A stretch of DNA of 64,000 nucleotides from Methylobacterium sp. UNC378MF (GTDB lineage: Bacteria > Pseudomonadota > Alphaproteobacteria > Rhizobiales > Beijerinckiaceae), in the NCBI RefSeq assembly GCF_900103195.1, contig NZ_FMWU01000001.1, forward strand, positions 124,001 to 188,000. The letters are read 5' to 3'. The notes under the pieces were generated by a model. The model made no database searches, was not told the origin of the DNA, and worked only from the letters and a program-made list of their open reading frames with translations. Both the position numbers and the translations under genes were made by a program. Below, piece by piece: positions 1-8,159 of this stretch; position 1 is the first letter of the stretch; each line of letters starts with the position of its first letter.

Positions 1-1068
1 TGCACCGCCGCCGGCCACGAGGGCGGCGGCGAGCGCCGCTCCGAAAGGTGCCGCCACTTCGAGCCCGTGCCCGATCACGTCCCCGAGGGCGCGCAGGCGC
101 GCGCACGGTGCGAGCTTCGTCAGCACCGTTCGCTCTTCCGCGGTGATCGGCGCGACCCCTGTGGCCCCGGACAGGACGTGATCGGGAGCCGAGAGGCCAG
201 CCTGTCCCCAGAGGGTCTCCAGGCTGACGGCGACGCTGCCCGGCGCGCGCCGCGTCCGGTCGCTCGCCACCGGTTCCAGTTGGGCGAGGGCACGGGCGCC
301 GCGGGCGGCGGCATGCGCGGCGGATTCCAGCATCAGGAAGGCCGCGCAGCTGCCGAGGATGAAGCCCGCCTCGCCGCCTTTGTCGCCGCGCGCGAAGACC
401 GGTCGGAAGGCGTCGCGGGCGAGGTAGTCGCCCATCTCGTGGATCACCAGAACGTCCGGCCGCTCGGCGCTGTAGGAGCCGCCGACCAGGATCGCGTCGA
501 TCTGGCCCGAGGCCACCCGCGCCTGCGCGATCCGCAGGGCGTCGACGCCGGCGGATTCCTCGCCCATGAAGGTGCGTGAGGCGCCCGTGACGCCGTGAAC
601 GATCGCGATGTTGCCGGCGAGCAGGTTGGAGAGCTGTGCGAGGAACAGCGTCGGGCGAAGGTCGTTCTGCAGCCGCTCGTTCAGGTAGGCGCCCGGATCG
701 GCGGCGTCACGCAGGCCGGTCAGGATTGCCCCGTCCACCGCATAGTCGCGCTCGCCGCCCCCCGCCGCCACGACGAGATGGAGCGCCTGCTTGAAGGCGG
801 CATCGTCCTTCACGCCCGCGGCGTCGAGGGCGAGGCCGGCCGCGTAGACGCCGAGCCGCTGCCACGCCTCCATCTGGCGCTGGTCGCTGCGCTTGGGGAT
901 CTGGCCGTCCCACGCGATCGCCGGCGCCGGGTGCACCGGATAGGGCGCGAAGGCCTCGCTGTCCGTGCGCGGGGCTTCCGCTCCGGCGAGGGCGATCAGA
1001 TGGGCGTCGACGCCTTCACCCGCACAGGAGACGAGGCCGAGGCCGGTGACGACGACGGGGCGGCTCAT
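1..1068 (-). CDS. Ketosynthase-like protein (FabF2XL type), partial, lacks catalytic Cys
   Basis: Beta-ketoacyl-ACP synthase fold protein whose C-terminus runs off the left edge of the window. The start ATG is at 1068 (MSRPVVVTGLGLVS), typical of KAS II proteins. The nucleophile motif, normally T-A-C-x-x-G, reads G-E-E-S-A-G (codons 547-564), so the catalytic Cys is Glu at about residue 171. The first catalytic His region (usually AHGT) reads GATG, while the second (IGHGLEVAAPFG) keeps its His. It follows the FabZ-type dehydratase by 7 bases and acpXL lies before that, the same order as the rhizobial acpXL-fabZXL-fabF2XL cluster for very-long-chain lipid A acyl chains. Inference: a chain-length-factor-like partner of a true ketosynthase that would lie beyond the left edge. 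Confidence 0.8.
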   Translation of the reverse strand, partial: MSRPVVVTGLGLVSCAGEGVDAHLIALAGAEAPRTDSEAFAPYPVHPAPAIAWDGQIPKRSDQRQMEAWQRLGVYAAGLALDAAGVKDDAAFKQALHLVVAAGGGERDYAVDGAILTGLRDAADPGAYLNERLQNDLRPTLFLAQLSNLLAGNIAIVHGVTGASRTFMGEESAGVDALRIAQARVASGQIDAILVGGSYSAERPDVLVIHEMGDYLARDAFRPVFARGDKGGEAGFILGSCAAFLMLESAAHAAARGARALAQLEPVASDRTRRAPGSVAVSLETLWGQAGLSAPDHVLSGATGVAPITAEERTVLTKLAPCARLRALGDVIGHGLEVAAPFGAALAAALVAGGGA

Positions 1069-1075
1069 GGCAGAC

Positions 1076-1555
1076 TCAGGGCTCGCGTTCGGCCTGCGCC
1101 GAATCGGGAAACAGGCCGATCGTCCGCGCCCGTTCGCGCATCGGCGCGTCGAGGCCGTCCGGGAACGGCATGGTGCGGAAGCGCAGCTCCGCGTCGCAGA
1201 GCGCCTTGCCGGCGTGGCTGATCGCCGCCTTGGTCACCGCGTAGCCCGAGCCGTCATGCTCGAGATGCGCCGTGACGAGGAGGTCCGCCCCCGGGCCCAC
1301 GAAGGATCGGAAACGCGCCTTGTCGACCCCGGTGAGGAACGGCATCCGGGCGAAGTCGAGATGGGCGAGCACGAGGTATCCGGAGGCCTGCGCCATCGTC
1401 TCCGTGAGAAGGACGCCGGGCACCAGGGGATGGCCGGGGAAGTGCCCCTCGAAGACCGGGCTCGCCATGGGCACCCGGGCGAACGCCTCGATGCGGCCGG
1501 CCGCCCGGTCGAGGAGCCGCACGGAGTCGATCATCTCGAAATATTCGAGGCGCAT
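1076..1555 (-). CDS. FabZ-type 3-hydroxyacyl-ACP dehydratase (FabZXL)
   Basis: A hotdog-fold dehydratase of 159 residues that would remove water from 3-hydroxyacyl-ACP during elongation of the very long lipid A acyl chain. The catalytic His lies in FEGHFPGHP (His38) and the acidic partner in LLTETMAQ (Glu52), both in the FabZ/FabA arrangement. It sits 22 bases after acpXL and 7 bases before the ketosynthase-like gene, so the three are surely one operon. The length is normal for the family. Assignment to the XL pathway rests on the neighbouring AcpXL, not on the enzyme itself. Confidence 0.85.
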   Translation of the reverse strand: MRLEYFEMIDSVRLLDRAAGRIEAFARVPMASPVFEGHFPGHPLVPGVLLTETMAQASGYLVLAHLDFARMPFLTGVDKARFRSFVGPGADLLVTAHLEHDGSGYAVTKAAISHAGKALCDAELRFRTMPFPDGLDAPMRERARTIGLFPDSAQAEREP

Positions 1556-1577
1556 GACGGTTCGGATCGGCCTTCGT

Positions 1578-1886
1578 TCAGACCTTGGCGGCCTTCTCGG
1601 CCACGAGGCCGTCGATGCGCGCGCACAGGTTCTTGAGGACGAAGTACTCCTCGGCAGGAACCTTGCCCTCGTTGACCTCCTGGGTCCAGCGCTCGAGCGG
1701 CAGCTTGATCCCGAAGGCCTTGTCCACCGCGAAGGCGATGTCGAGGAAGGCGAGGCTGTCGATGCCGAGGTCGTCGATGGCGTGGCTCTCGGGCGTGATC
1801 TTGTCCCGCGGGATGTCGGCGGTCTCGGCTATGATGTCGGCCACGCGCTCGAAGGTGGCGCTGCCGTGGGCGGGCTCGTCGGACAT
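1578..1886 (-). CDS. acpXL: Acyl carrier protein AcpXL
   Basis: Acyl carrier protein of 102 residues, longer than housekeeping AcpP (about 78), as expected for AcpXL, which carries the C26-C28 hydroxy fatty acid for lipid A of Rhizobiales. The phosphopantetheine Ser is Ser44 in the motif [11 protein letters not shown] longer frame reaches 2054, but the ATG at 1886 (MSDEPAHGS) gives the normal ACP N-terminus and is chosen. It is the first gene of the leftward operon acpXL - dehydratase - ketosynthase-like protein. Confidence 0.88.
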   Translation of the reverse strand: MSDEPAHGSATFERVADIIAETADIPRDKITPESHAIDDLGIDSLAFLDIAFAVDKAFGIKLPLERWTQEVNEGKVPAEEYFVLKNLCARIDGLVAEKAAKV

Positions 1887-2188
1887 GTCTTCTCGCGGGC
1901 TGTTCGAATTCCGGATCGGTCGTGCGGGAGCCCCCTCGCCGCCCGGGCGGACCGGCGCATACGCCCCGCGCGGCCACCCTACGCATAGTCGGGCCCTCAT
2001 ACGCGGTCCCGTCGAATGGCGGCGACCTCTACACGAGGGTGTCAGGGGCGGCAACCGCAGCGCTTCCCCCGGCGTTTCAGCGCCTGTCCACAGGCGTGCG
2101 CCAGCGCGTGCGCGGACGCGCTATGCCCCGGACGCACCGGCCCTAGCTTGACGGCGAGGCGATCGCGCGTCCTCAGGAGATCAGACGG
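1887..2188. other. Divergent intergenic region, acpXL / AI-2E permease
   Basis: About 300 bases between two divergent genes. It should hold the promoters of both. No EcfG-type site, clear operator or convincing small gene was found. An AGGAG ribosome binding site lies at about 2173-2178 before the permease. Confidence 0.6.
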
Positions 2189-3307
2189 ATGCCACCGATC
2201 ACCAAGCCCGCCGCGCCGCTGGCGCGGAGCGAGACGCCACCCCTGCCGCCGCAGGAGCGTGCGCGCTCTCAGGGGGCGGCCCGTGTCCTGCTGGTTCTGA
2301 GCCTCTCCGCCCTCGGGCTCTGGATCCTGCACGAATTCCTGCCGGCTCTGGCCTGGGCGTTGGTGCTGGCGATTGCACTGTGGCCGGTCTACACGCGCCT
2401 TGAGCACCGTTTCCCGCCGGGCAAGCACAACATCCTGCTGCCCACGCTGATGACCGCGGCGGTGGCGCTGGTCTTTTTGGTGCCGCTGGTGATCCTCGGC
2501 ATCCAGGCTGCCCGCGAGGCCCACGACGTGGCCGAGTTCGTCCGCAGCGCCGAAGCGAACGGCGTTCCCGCGCCGGAATTCCTGCAGCACCTGCCCTACG
2601 GCGCCGCGCAGGCGACCACGTGGTGGAACGACAATCTCGGCCACGCACAGGCTGGCTCGGACCTGCTGCATCGGTTCGAGAACCATTCGGTGCTCGGGGC
2701 CTCGAAGAATGTCGGGCGCGAGGTGGTCCACCGGATCGTGCTGTTCGGCTTCAGCCTCGTGGCCCTGTTTTTCCTGTTCCGCGACTGGCGGACGGTGCGG
2801 AACCAGTCGCTCATCGCCTGCCACCGGCTGTTCGGCCCGCGGGGCGAGCGCGTTGCCCGCCAGATGGTGGCATCGGTGCATGGCACCGTCGACGGGCTGG
2901 TGCTGGTGGGTCTCGGCGAGGGCTTCCTGCTCGGGATCGTCTACCACTTCGCGGGCGTACCCCACCCCGTGCTGCTTGGCGCCTTCACGGCGGTGGCGGC
3001 GATGATCCCCTTCGGGGCCGCCGTGGCCATCGCCATCGCGGCGCTTCTGCTGGTGGCGGCGGGCTCGGTGACGGCGGCGCTGGTTGTCGCGGGCGCGGGT
3101 CTCGTCGTGACCTTCGTGGCCGACCACTTCATCCGCCCGGCGCTGATCGGCGGCACGACGAAGCTGCCGTTCCTGTGGGTGCTCCTCGGCATCCTCGGCG
3201 GCGTCGAGACCTTCGGGCTCCTCGGGCTGTTCGTCGGACCGGCGGTGATGGCCGCACTGGTCCTGCTGTGGCGGGAGTTCACCGAGGGACCGGACGCGAC
3301 GGCCTGA
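2189..3307 (+). CDS. AI-2E family transporter (UPF0118/PerM-like permease)
   Basis: Integral membrane protein of 372 residues. A polar N-terminal tail (about 30 residues) is followed by paired transmembrane segments at about 32-75 and a helix near 88-108. A soluble loop comes next (110-165), then further membrane helices to the C-terminus, including the Gly/Ala-rich GVPHPVLLGAFTAVAAMIPFG region and the closing GLLGLFVGPAVMAAL segment typical of the family. Members export small molecules or act in cation/proton exchange; the name AI-2E does not prove autoinducer transport. The start ATG is preceded by AGGAG. It stands alone, divergent from acpXL. Confidence 0.82.
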   Translation: MPPITKPAAPLARSETPPLPPQERARSQGAARVLLVLSLSALGLWILHEFLPALAWALVLAIALWPVYTRLEHRFPPGKHNILLPTLMTAAVALVFLVPLVILGIQAAREAHDVAEFVRSAEANGVPAPEFLQHLPYGAAQATTWWNDNLGHAQAGSDLLHRFENHSVLGASKNVGREVVHRIVLFGFSLVALFFLFRDWRTVRNQSLIACHRLFGPRGERVARQMVASVHGTVDGLVLVGLGEGFLLGIVYHFAGVPHPVLLGAFTAVAAMIPFGAAVAIAIAALLLVAAGSVTAALVVAGAGLVVTFVADHFIRPALIGGTTKLPFLWVLLGILGGVETFGLLGLFVGPAVMAALVLLWREFTEGPDATA

Positions 3308-3320
3308 GCCGCCGGATCCG

Positions 3321-3839
3321 CTAGTCGTCCACGCTCGCCCCGGCCGCGGCCTCGACCCGGCGCCGATCCTGGCGCCAATCGGCCGGCTTCTCGAAGGTGC
3401 CGGCCCAGATGCCGCGGCGGGTCGCCCAGGCGTGACCCTCCTGGCGGCTGTAGGGCGCGCTCACTTGGCGGCTGGCCAGCGCAAGACCCTGCCCAACCAT
3501 CCAGGCGGACAGATCCTCGCCGTGGACATGGCAGAGCCCGGTGACGCGGCCGGCCACGCCCCCCTCGCGTCGCTCGCAGGTAACGATGCCGCTGCCGATC
3601 CGCACGCGCAGCGCCTGCGCGGCCTCGCGGCCGCAGCGATACTCGAGGCCCTTGGCCGTCTCGCAGCTCTGGGCGGTCTCGGGGGCGTCGATTCCGTAGA
3701 GGTTTATGCGCGTGCCCTGCACCTCGATCGTGTCGCCGTCGATCACGGTCGCCGGGCCGCTGACCGTTCCGGCCGCGGCCGCGGGGCCGCAGAGGAGGAG
3801 CAGGGCAAGCATCGGTCTGATCATGACGGAATTGTCCAC
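3321..3839 (-). CDS. Secreted thermonuclease-family (SNase-like) nuclease
   Basis: A small extracytoplasmic protein of 172 residues. Residues 1-22 form a signal peptide (MIRPMLALLLLCGPAAAAG). The staphylococcal-nuclease fold follows: VIDGDTIEV with the metal-binding Asp, then INLYGIDAPE with the conserved Asp and Glu that bind Ca2+ and act in catalysis, and an Arg in AGRVTGLC that may match the second catalytic Arg. Four or more Cys suggest periplasmic disulfides. It ends 13 bases from the end of the convergent permease gene. Family confident; natural substrate unknown. Confidence 0.85.
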   Translation of the reverse strand: MDNSVMIRPMLALLLLCGPAAAAGTVSGPATVIDGDTIEVQGTRINLYGIDAPETAQSCETAKGLEYRCGREAAQALRVRIGSGIVTCERREGGVAGRVTGLCHVHGEDLSAWMVGQGLALASRQVSAPYSRQEGHAWATRRGIWAGTFEKPADWRQDRRRVEAAAGASVDD

Positions 3840-4317
3840 GAGGGAGGCGAAGTGACTGGTTCAGGGTTGGCCGAGACCGCGACGGTACGCGACCAATGTG
3901 GCGAATTTGCCAAGCCGCCGGTCCGGTACGGCCTGCCGAAGGCCGACTCTCTGCCGCGGTAGTCGCGAAAGCGCTCCGACCTGCGCGAAGCTCAGCCCCG
4001 GAACGGCCATCCTCGGGCGATCGTCATGCCGCATGACCTTTCTCAAGACACTGCTGGCCAGCATGGCCCTGTAGGCGGCGCTCCTCGTCTGGGTCGGCCT
4101 CGCGATCGGTCCGGACGGGCCGATCGACAGGACCTGCCCGGGCCTGAAAGCCGTCATGGTTCCGGCGAGCGGCGGCATGGCGGCCGCCCGGGCGACACCA
4201 CCCTGGACCGTGCGGCTCTCGGCCATCTCGCCGTACGCTTGGTCGGCGAGACGCGCAGCGCGGCCGGCGCGGGAATACCGGCCGGCTGACCGGCGCGTCG
4301 GCCGCCAATCGGGCCGA
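3840..4317. other. Long region without a convincing gene
   Basis: About 480 bases between the nuclease and the L,D-transpeptidase. Frames of up to 170 codons cross it on the minus strand, but they overlap the transpeptidase and show no signal, membrane pattern or family resemblance. A short plus-strand frame from 4033 starts like a membrane protein and meets a TAG after 13 codons. No promoter or repeat was recognised. Confidence 0.5.
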
Positions 4318-4998
4318 TCAGGTCCGGTACTTGCCGTTGCGCTTGATGAGGACGCGGCTACCGACGGGCACACGCTCGTAGAGATCGGCGATATCCTCGT
4401 TCAGCATCCGGACGCAGCCCGAGGACATCTGCTCGCCAATGCTCCAGGGCTCGTTGGTGCCGTGGATGCGGAACAGGATGTCGCGATTGCCCTGGTAGAG
4501 ATAGAGCGCCCTGGCACCGAGCGGGTTGTCCAGTCCGCCCTTGCGGGTCCGCGGCAGGTCGGGATGGAGCGAGACCATCGTGACGGTCGGGCTCCAATCC
4601 GGCCAGACGCCCTTGCGACCGACCCGCGCCTCACCCTTCCAAGAGAAGCCGGCCTTGCCGACACCGACGCCGTATTGCATCGCCGACCCGTCGGCCTGGA
4701 CGAGGACGAGCTGGCGCTTGTCGATGTCGACCACGATGGTGCCGGGCTTCTCAGGGCCGTTGTAGCTGACCTGCTGACGGCGATATTTGGGATCGAGCCG
4801 CTGGGTATCGACGAGCGGGATGTCGAAGGGCTTGTCGGGCTTGCTGCCGATGTACCAGGCCGACTCGTCATCCTGTGCGAGCTGCACCGGACGGGTCTGG
4901 CAGGCTGCCAGGGGAGCGATCGCCACGACGGCGAGCAGGATCCGCGAGGGAACGATCCGGCGCAGGCGGCTCCAGGCCGAAGGAAGCGTGGCGATCAT
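4318..4998 (-). CDS. L,D-transpeptidase (YkuD/ErfK family) lipoprotein
   Basis: Cell-wall enzyme making or editing peptidoglycan cross-links or attaching outer-membrane proteins to peptidoglycan. The catalytic YkuD signature is complete: the HGTNEP segment with the catalytic His, then SSGCVRM with the nucleophilic Cys. The N-terminus has a membrane helix ending in APLAAC, a good lipobox, so the mature protein is probably a lipoprotein with Cys at about residue 33. A longer frame begins at 5109, but the ATG at 4998 places the signal sequence properly. It lies alone and divergent from the VOC gene. Confidence 0.87.
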   Translation of the reverse strand: MIATLPSAWSRLRRIVPSRILLAVVAIAPLAACQTRPVQLAQDDESAWYIGSKPDKPFDIPLVDTQRLDPKYRRQQVSYNGPEKPGTIVVDIDKRQLVLVQADGSAMQYGVGVGKAGFSWKGEARVGRKGVWPDWSPTVTMVSLHPDLPRTRKGGLDNPLGARALYLYQGNRDILFRIHGTNEPWSIGEQMSSGCVRMLNEDIADLYERVPVGSRVLIKRNGKYRT

Positions 4999-5169
4999 AG
5001 GTCCTGTCTTGCGGGATACGGTCGTCGCGCCATGCCTACCGTCTCGTGGCCGGTGACGATGTAGCTTTTCCGCCGCAGCCAGCCGCGCGCGGCCCGCTCC
5101 CAAGGCCACGGTTGCGCCCTAATTCTGAATCGCAGCAGGGGTCTAGTGCGGCCGGCGCGGAGGTGAAGA

Positions 5170-5610
5170 ATGCCCGAGACCGAAACTCTTCCGGCCGATG
5201 CGACGATCGTGGCCGATGTCCCGCTGAGCCCAGCGATCCATCTCGATCACTGCGTGATCCACGTCAGCGATTGGGAGCGATCCAACGCTTTCTACCGGGA
5301 CGTGGTGGGCGCCGAGATCATCGCGCGTGATCCGGGCTTCGCCTATCGGTTCGGCGGCGTCCAGCTCAATTGCCACGGTCCCGGCGTCAAGGCGGAGCCT
5401 CTGGCGGCGAAACCCGTCGAACCGGGCAACAGCGACCTGTGCTTCCGCTGGTCGGGCTCGATCGAGACCGCGATCGCGCATCTCGAGACGGCCGGAATTC
5501 CTGTGGAACTCGGCCCGGTGGAGCGGCACGGCGCCGCGGGTACGGGGATCAGCGTCTACTTCCGGGATCCGGACGGCTCGCTCCTGGAATTCATCACTTA
5601 CCCTGTGTGA
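5170..5610 (+). CDS. VOC (glyoxalase/bleomycin-resistance) superfamily protein
   Basis: Single-domain metalloprotein of 146 residues. The first beta-alpha-beta unit begins with HLDHCVIHVSDWERSNAFYRDV and the second ends with ISVYFRDPDGSLLEFITY, the usual VOC closing strand. Likely metal ligands are His in LDHCV, His in LNCHGPG and Glu in LLEFI. The closest resemblance by eye is to the virulence-protein/FosX-like VOC group; the substrate cannot be told. It ends exactly where the convergent cNMP-binding gene ends, without a gap. Confidence 0.82.
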   Translation: MPETETLPADATIVADVPLSPAIHLDHCVIHVSDWERSNAFYRDVVGAEIIARDPGFAYRFGGVQLNCHGPGVKAEPLAAKPVEPGNSDLCFRWSGSIETAIAHLETAGIPVELGPVERHGAAGTGISVYFRDPDGSLLEFITYPV

Positions 5611-6054
5611 TCAGCCCCGGCTCTCGGCAAGCGCCTGGTTGGTCTGCTCCAGCCGCAGTGCCAGCACGCGCATCAGGGCGATGCTGATCTGTGGAAACTG
5701 TGCCAGCAATTCCAGGAACACGCCGCGGTCGATGCGCAGGGCGGTCACGGCGGATTGCGCCGTCACGGTGGCGGACCGGGGCTGCTCGGCCAGGATGCCC
5801 ATCTCGCCGACGAGGGCATCCTGGCCGAGCAACGCCAGCCGCACCGGGCCGGCGGGACCGTCGATGCTGACCTCCGCGGTGCCCGAGAGGATCACGTAGG
5901 CCGCATCCGCCACGTCGCCGCGGGCGAAGAACCGTTGCCCCGGCTCGAAATGCACCCGCTCGCTGGTGAAGGCCAGGAGTTTCAGACGCGCCGGCTCCAC
6001 CTCGCGGAACAGCGGCACCTGCTTCAGGGAGGAAACCTCGGTGTCGAGGGTCAT
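5611..6054 (-). CDS. Cyclic nucleotide-binding domain protein
   Basis: A 147-residue stand-alone cNMP-binding (cupin-like) domain. Features are the LKQVPLFREVEPARLKLLAF entry helix, FEPGQRFFARGDVADAAYVILSGTAEV, and the phosphate-binding segment LVGEMGILAEQPRSATVTA, which matches the cAMP cassette G-E-x-x-x-x-x-x-x-R-S-A-T. There is no helix-turn-helix, so it is not a CRP-type regulator. It may sense a cyclic nucleotide for a partner protein. It lies 61 bases from the divergent SCO-like gene. Confidence 0.85.
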   Translation of the reverse strand: MTLDTEVSSLKQVPLFREVEPARLKLLAFTSERVHFEPGQRFFARGDVADAAYVILSGTAEVSIDGPAGPVRLALLGQDALVGEMGILAEQPRSATVTAQSAVTALRIDRGVFLELLAQFPQISIALMRVLALRLEQTNQALAESRG

Positions 6055-6115
6055 TCGGGGGCTCCGCGACGGGTCTCACGCCCAGGACGGCGGGGCCGGA
6101 CGGGCCCGCATATCC

Positions 6116-6949
6116 ATGCGGTTCGTCAGGCACTTGTCCAGCCCCGCACCTGACGCAACCTGCCGGTGTGGTCTCGGCGCCCTACTGGCGCTGGGCCTCA
6201 TCCTGGGGCCGGAGCCGGCCACCGCCCGCTTGGTTCAGGCCGAGCTCGCCCGTGTCGCGCTCGCGCCGCCACCCGGAGCCCGCGTCCCGTTGGATCTCGC
6301 CGTCACCGACGCGCGCACTGGGCAGCCGACCACGCTCGGCCAGGCCCTCGGTGGCCGGGCTGCCCTGCTGCTGCCGGTGGATTACACCTGCGGCAATGTC
6401 TGCGACCCGATGGTGTCGATGTCGGCCGAAGCCTTGGGCGCGACAGGCCTTCCGGCCGAGGATTACGCGCTCGTGCTGGTCGGCATCGATCCGCGCGACG
6501 ATCCCGCGGCTGCGCGCCGCATGCTCGCGGAGACGCTGGGAGACCGGGATGCGTCGCTCCGGCCCCGGGCACTGGTCGCGTCGGACACCGCCCTCGCGCG
6601 CCTCCGCGGCGCCCTGGGCTATACGGCGGTCTACGATGCCGGCACCGACAGCTTCGCCCATCCGGCCGCGGCCGTTCTTCTCGCCGCCGACGGTCGGGTG
6701 GCCCAGGTTCTGTCGCCCCTCGCGCTGACTGGGCGGGATCTCCGTCTCGCCCTGACGGAGGCCGGCGAAGGCCGGGTCGGCAACCTCGCCGACCGGCTGA
6801 CCCTGCTCTGCTACGGCTACGATGCCGCGCGCGGCGTCTACACACCGCTCATCCAGCGGATCCTGACGGTCGCCGGGATCGTCACCATCCTGGCGATCGC
6901 CCTCCTCATCGCCGGCCTGACCCGCCTCGCGCGTAGGCCGCCGGCCTGA
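6116..6949 (+). CDS. SCO1/SenC-like thioredoxin-fold protein with C-terminal anchor
   Basis: Extracytoplasmic copper-chaperone-like protein of 277 residues. An N-terminal export signal (about 18-36) is followed by a thioredoxin fold. DYTCGNVCDPM carries the C-x-x-x-C copper-binding motif, in place of the usual C-P-D-V-C. A C-terminal helix (VAGIVTILAIALLIAGL) anchors it, an arrangement seen in SCO proteins of alphaproteobacteria encoded near cytochrome oxidases. No oxidase genes are adjacent here. The usual downstream His ligand could not be placed with certainty. The ATG at 6116 was preferred because it starts just before the signal. Confidence 0.75.
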   Translation: MRFVRHLSSPAPDATCRCGLGALLALGLILGPEPATARLVQAELARVALAPPPGARVPLDLAVTDARTGQPTTLGQALGGRAALLLPVDYTCGNVCDPMVSMSAEALGATGLPAEDYALVLVGIDPRDDPAAARRMLAETLGDRDASLRPRALVASDTALARLRGALGYTAVYDAGTDSFAHPAAAVLLAADGRVAQVLSPLALTGRDLRLALTEAGEGRVGNLADRLTLLCYGYDAARGVYTPLIQRILTVAGIVTILAIALLIAGLTRLARRPPA

Positions 6950-6967
6950 CGGCGGCTTTGTCCCGGC

Positions 6968-7171
6968 TCAGCGCTTGGTCGAGAGGCCCTGAGTCCCGGG
7001 AGCCGGTGCCTCACGCTTGAGGCTGGCATTGAGATGGGGCGAATCCGTCGGCTCCTCCCGAGTGGTCGGCGTGGCGGAATCCTCGGGTGCGGGCATCGGC
7101 GGCAGCGGCGGTGTGTTCGGCCGCACCGCCAGGTCCGGGGCAGCATCCTTGACCATGTTGCGGTTCGTCAT
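6968..7171 (-). CDS. Small proline-rich hypothetical protein
   Basis: A 67-residue polar protein rich in Pro, Thr and charged residues (for example PNTPPLPPMPAPED), probably disordered. The start ATG (MTNRNMVKDAA) has GAAGG upstream. No family was recognised. Upstream lies a one-mismatch version of the EcfG promoter pattern (GCAAC, 17 bases, CGTT; 7286-7311, minus strand), too weak to count, but the gene borders the stress island. Confidence 0.5.
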   Translation of the reverse strand: MTNRNMVKDAAPDLAVRPNTPPLPPMPAPEDSATPTTREEPTDSPHLNASLKREAPAPGTQGLSTKR

Positions 7172-7353
7172 ACGCGATAAGCCTTCTCTGATGCCGCACG
7201 GTGGCGTGGTCTGCCCGGAGCACGGTGCCGGGCTTCCGGGCATGCCGGGGTGGACGCGGATATCGACCAGGGTCGTATCTCGATCAACGTCGCACATAAG
7301 TGCTCGGTTGCTGCCAAGCTTAGCTGGCGGAAGCTTGAGCAGGTCTCGGGATA

Positions 7354-7378
7354 GGAACCTTGGTTATTGCTGAAGGTT
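7354..7378 (+). promoter_or_regulatory. Putative EcfG (general stress) promoter of the KGG gene
   Basis: GGAAC at 7354-7358, a 16-base spacer and GGTT at 7375-7378, matching the alphaproteobacterial sigma-EcfG pattern GGAAC-N16/17-cGTT except at the first, least conserved base of the -10. It is 34 bases before the start codon of the KGG stress protein. Confidence 0.7.
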
Positions 7379-7412
7379 GTTGCGGGGTGAAGCGAAGCCT
7401 GAGGAGGAACTG

Positions 7413-7601
7413 ATGGCATCCGGAAATTCGACCTCGAAGCGGGGCTTTGCCTCGATGGATCTGGAGCGGCAGCGCGAGATCGCCAGCAAGGGCGGCCGCA
7501 GCGTGCCTGCCGAGAAGCGCTCCTTCTCTCAGGATCGTGAGCTCGCCTCGTCCGCCGGCCGCAAGGGCGGTCAATCCACGGGGACCGGCCGAGCCGAGTG
7601 A
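7413..7601 (+). CDS. KGG-repeat general stress protein
   Basis: A 62-residue hydrophilic protein of the stress-induced KGG (GsiB/con-10-like) family. Two repeats are visible: EIASKGGRSVPAEKRSFSQD and ELASSAGRKGGQS, preceded by GFASMDLERQ. Such proteins are induced in stationary phase, desiccation and the general stress response. The ATG at 7413 has GAGGAGG just upstream. A predicted EcfG promoter precedes it and a strong hairpin terminator follows at 7691-7737. It is a likely member of the PhyR regulon encoded 1 kb away. Confidence 0.85.
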   Translation: MASGNSTSKRGFASMDLERQREIASKGGRSVPAEKRSFSQDRELASSAGRKGGQSTGTGRAE

Positions 7602-7690
7602 GGGCTCTACCGAACCGTACCGCGTAGCGGCGCCGCGTCCCCCGGGACCGGCGCCGTTTTCGTTACAGGCTACGCCCGTGCAGGGCGTCG

Positions 7691-7737
7691 CGCACAGCAA
7701 AAGGCCCCGCCGGGACGACGGGGCCTTTTGCTGTGCG
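7691..7737. terminator. Bidirectional hairpin terminator (19-bp perfect stem)
   Basis: Arms 7691-7709 and 7719-7737 are perfect reverse complements with a 9-base loop; an AAAA/TTTT step lies inside the stem. It separates the rightward KGG gene from the leftward gene ending at 7756. Confidence 0.85.
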
Positions 7738-7755
7738 ATCCCGTAGAATCGGCAA

Positions 7756-8118
7756 TCAGGAGATACAGCGACCAGGAGTCATCCGACGCGCCTCGGGGCC
7801 GACCAGAGAACTCAGCGCCGCCTCGCAGCCCTCGCGCATCCGACGCGGTAGCTGCTGCAGGATCGGCTTCATCTCAGGGTCCTGGGCCTCACCCGCGACG
7901 GGCGCATTCCGACCGTCGAGCCGCTGAACACCTGCAATTCGCGTCGGGCTGATCGCCAGGGAGACGGGGCGCATCCCCGGCAGTGGGGCCTGGACGGTCT
8001 GTGCTGTGGGCACCGGCATCGTCCAGCGATCGGCTGTATCCCGCACGACCGGCTGGACCAGGACGGTGAGAAGAGCGGCAGGAGCACTGACGCCCAGAAT
8101 GAAACCAGACCGCAGCAT
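7756..8118 (-). CDS. Hypothetical exported protein, predicted EcfG regulon
   Basis: A 120-residue protein of unknown family. Residues 1-25 look like an export signal or membrane anchor (FILGVSAPAALLTVLVQPVV), followed by a polar region rich in Pro and Arg. Two Cys near the C-terminus (EGCEAAL and PGRCIS) could form a disulfide outside the cytoplasm. GAGG lies before the ATG at 8118, and an exact EcfG-type promoter (8160-8184) is placed 42 bases upstream. That promoter is the main evidence that this is a real, stress-induced gene. Confidence 0.65.
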   Translation of the reverse strand: MLRSGFILGVSAPAALLTVLVQPVVRDTADRWTMPVPTAQTVQAPLPGMRPVSLAISPTRIAGVQRLDGRNAPVAGEAQDPEMKPILQQLPRRMREGCEAALSSLVGPEARRMTPGRCIS

Positions 8119-8159
8119 CGCCCCAACCTCATCGCGAGAGCTTGACAGGATGTTCGTAC

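Noticed and set aside
67..2151. Several long plus-strand frames (up to about 240 codons) over the acpXL region.
   Set aside because: They are Arg/Gly/Ala-rich shadows of the minus-strand lipid A genes, a general effect of the high GC content, and were left out here and elsewhere.
4006..4031. GGAAC, 17 bases, CGTC on the plus strand.
   Set aside because: The -10 is imperfect and no gene follows.
4033..4317. Plus-strand frame starting MTFLKTLLASMAL, then TAG, then a membrane-like AALLVWVGLAIG: a possible pseudogene with one stop.
   Set aside because: Beyond the stop the frame stays open into the antisense of the L,D-transpeptidase gene, as expected of a GC-rich shadow frame, and no family is recognisable.
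3861..4373. Minus-strand frame of 170 codons across the nuclease-transpeptidase gap.
   Set aside because: It overlaps the C-terminal coding end of the transpeptidase, has low-complexity Ser/Arg sequence and no ribosome binding site or motif.
7286..7311. EcfG-like promoter for the small proline-rich protein (GCAAC, 17 bases, CGTT, minus strand).
   Set aside because: One mismatch in the invariant GGAAC element; only noted in the gene entry.
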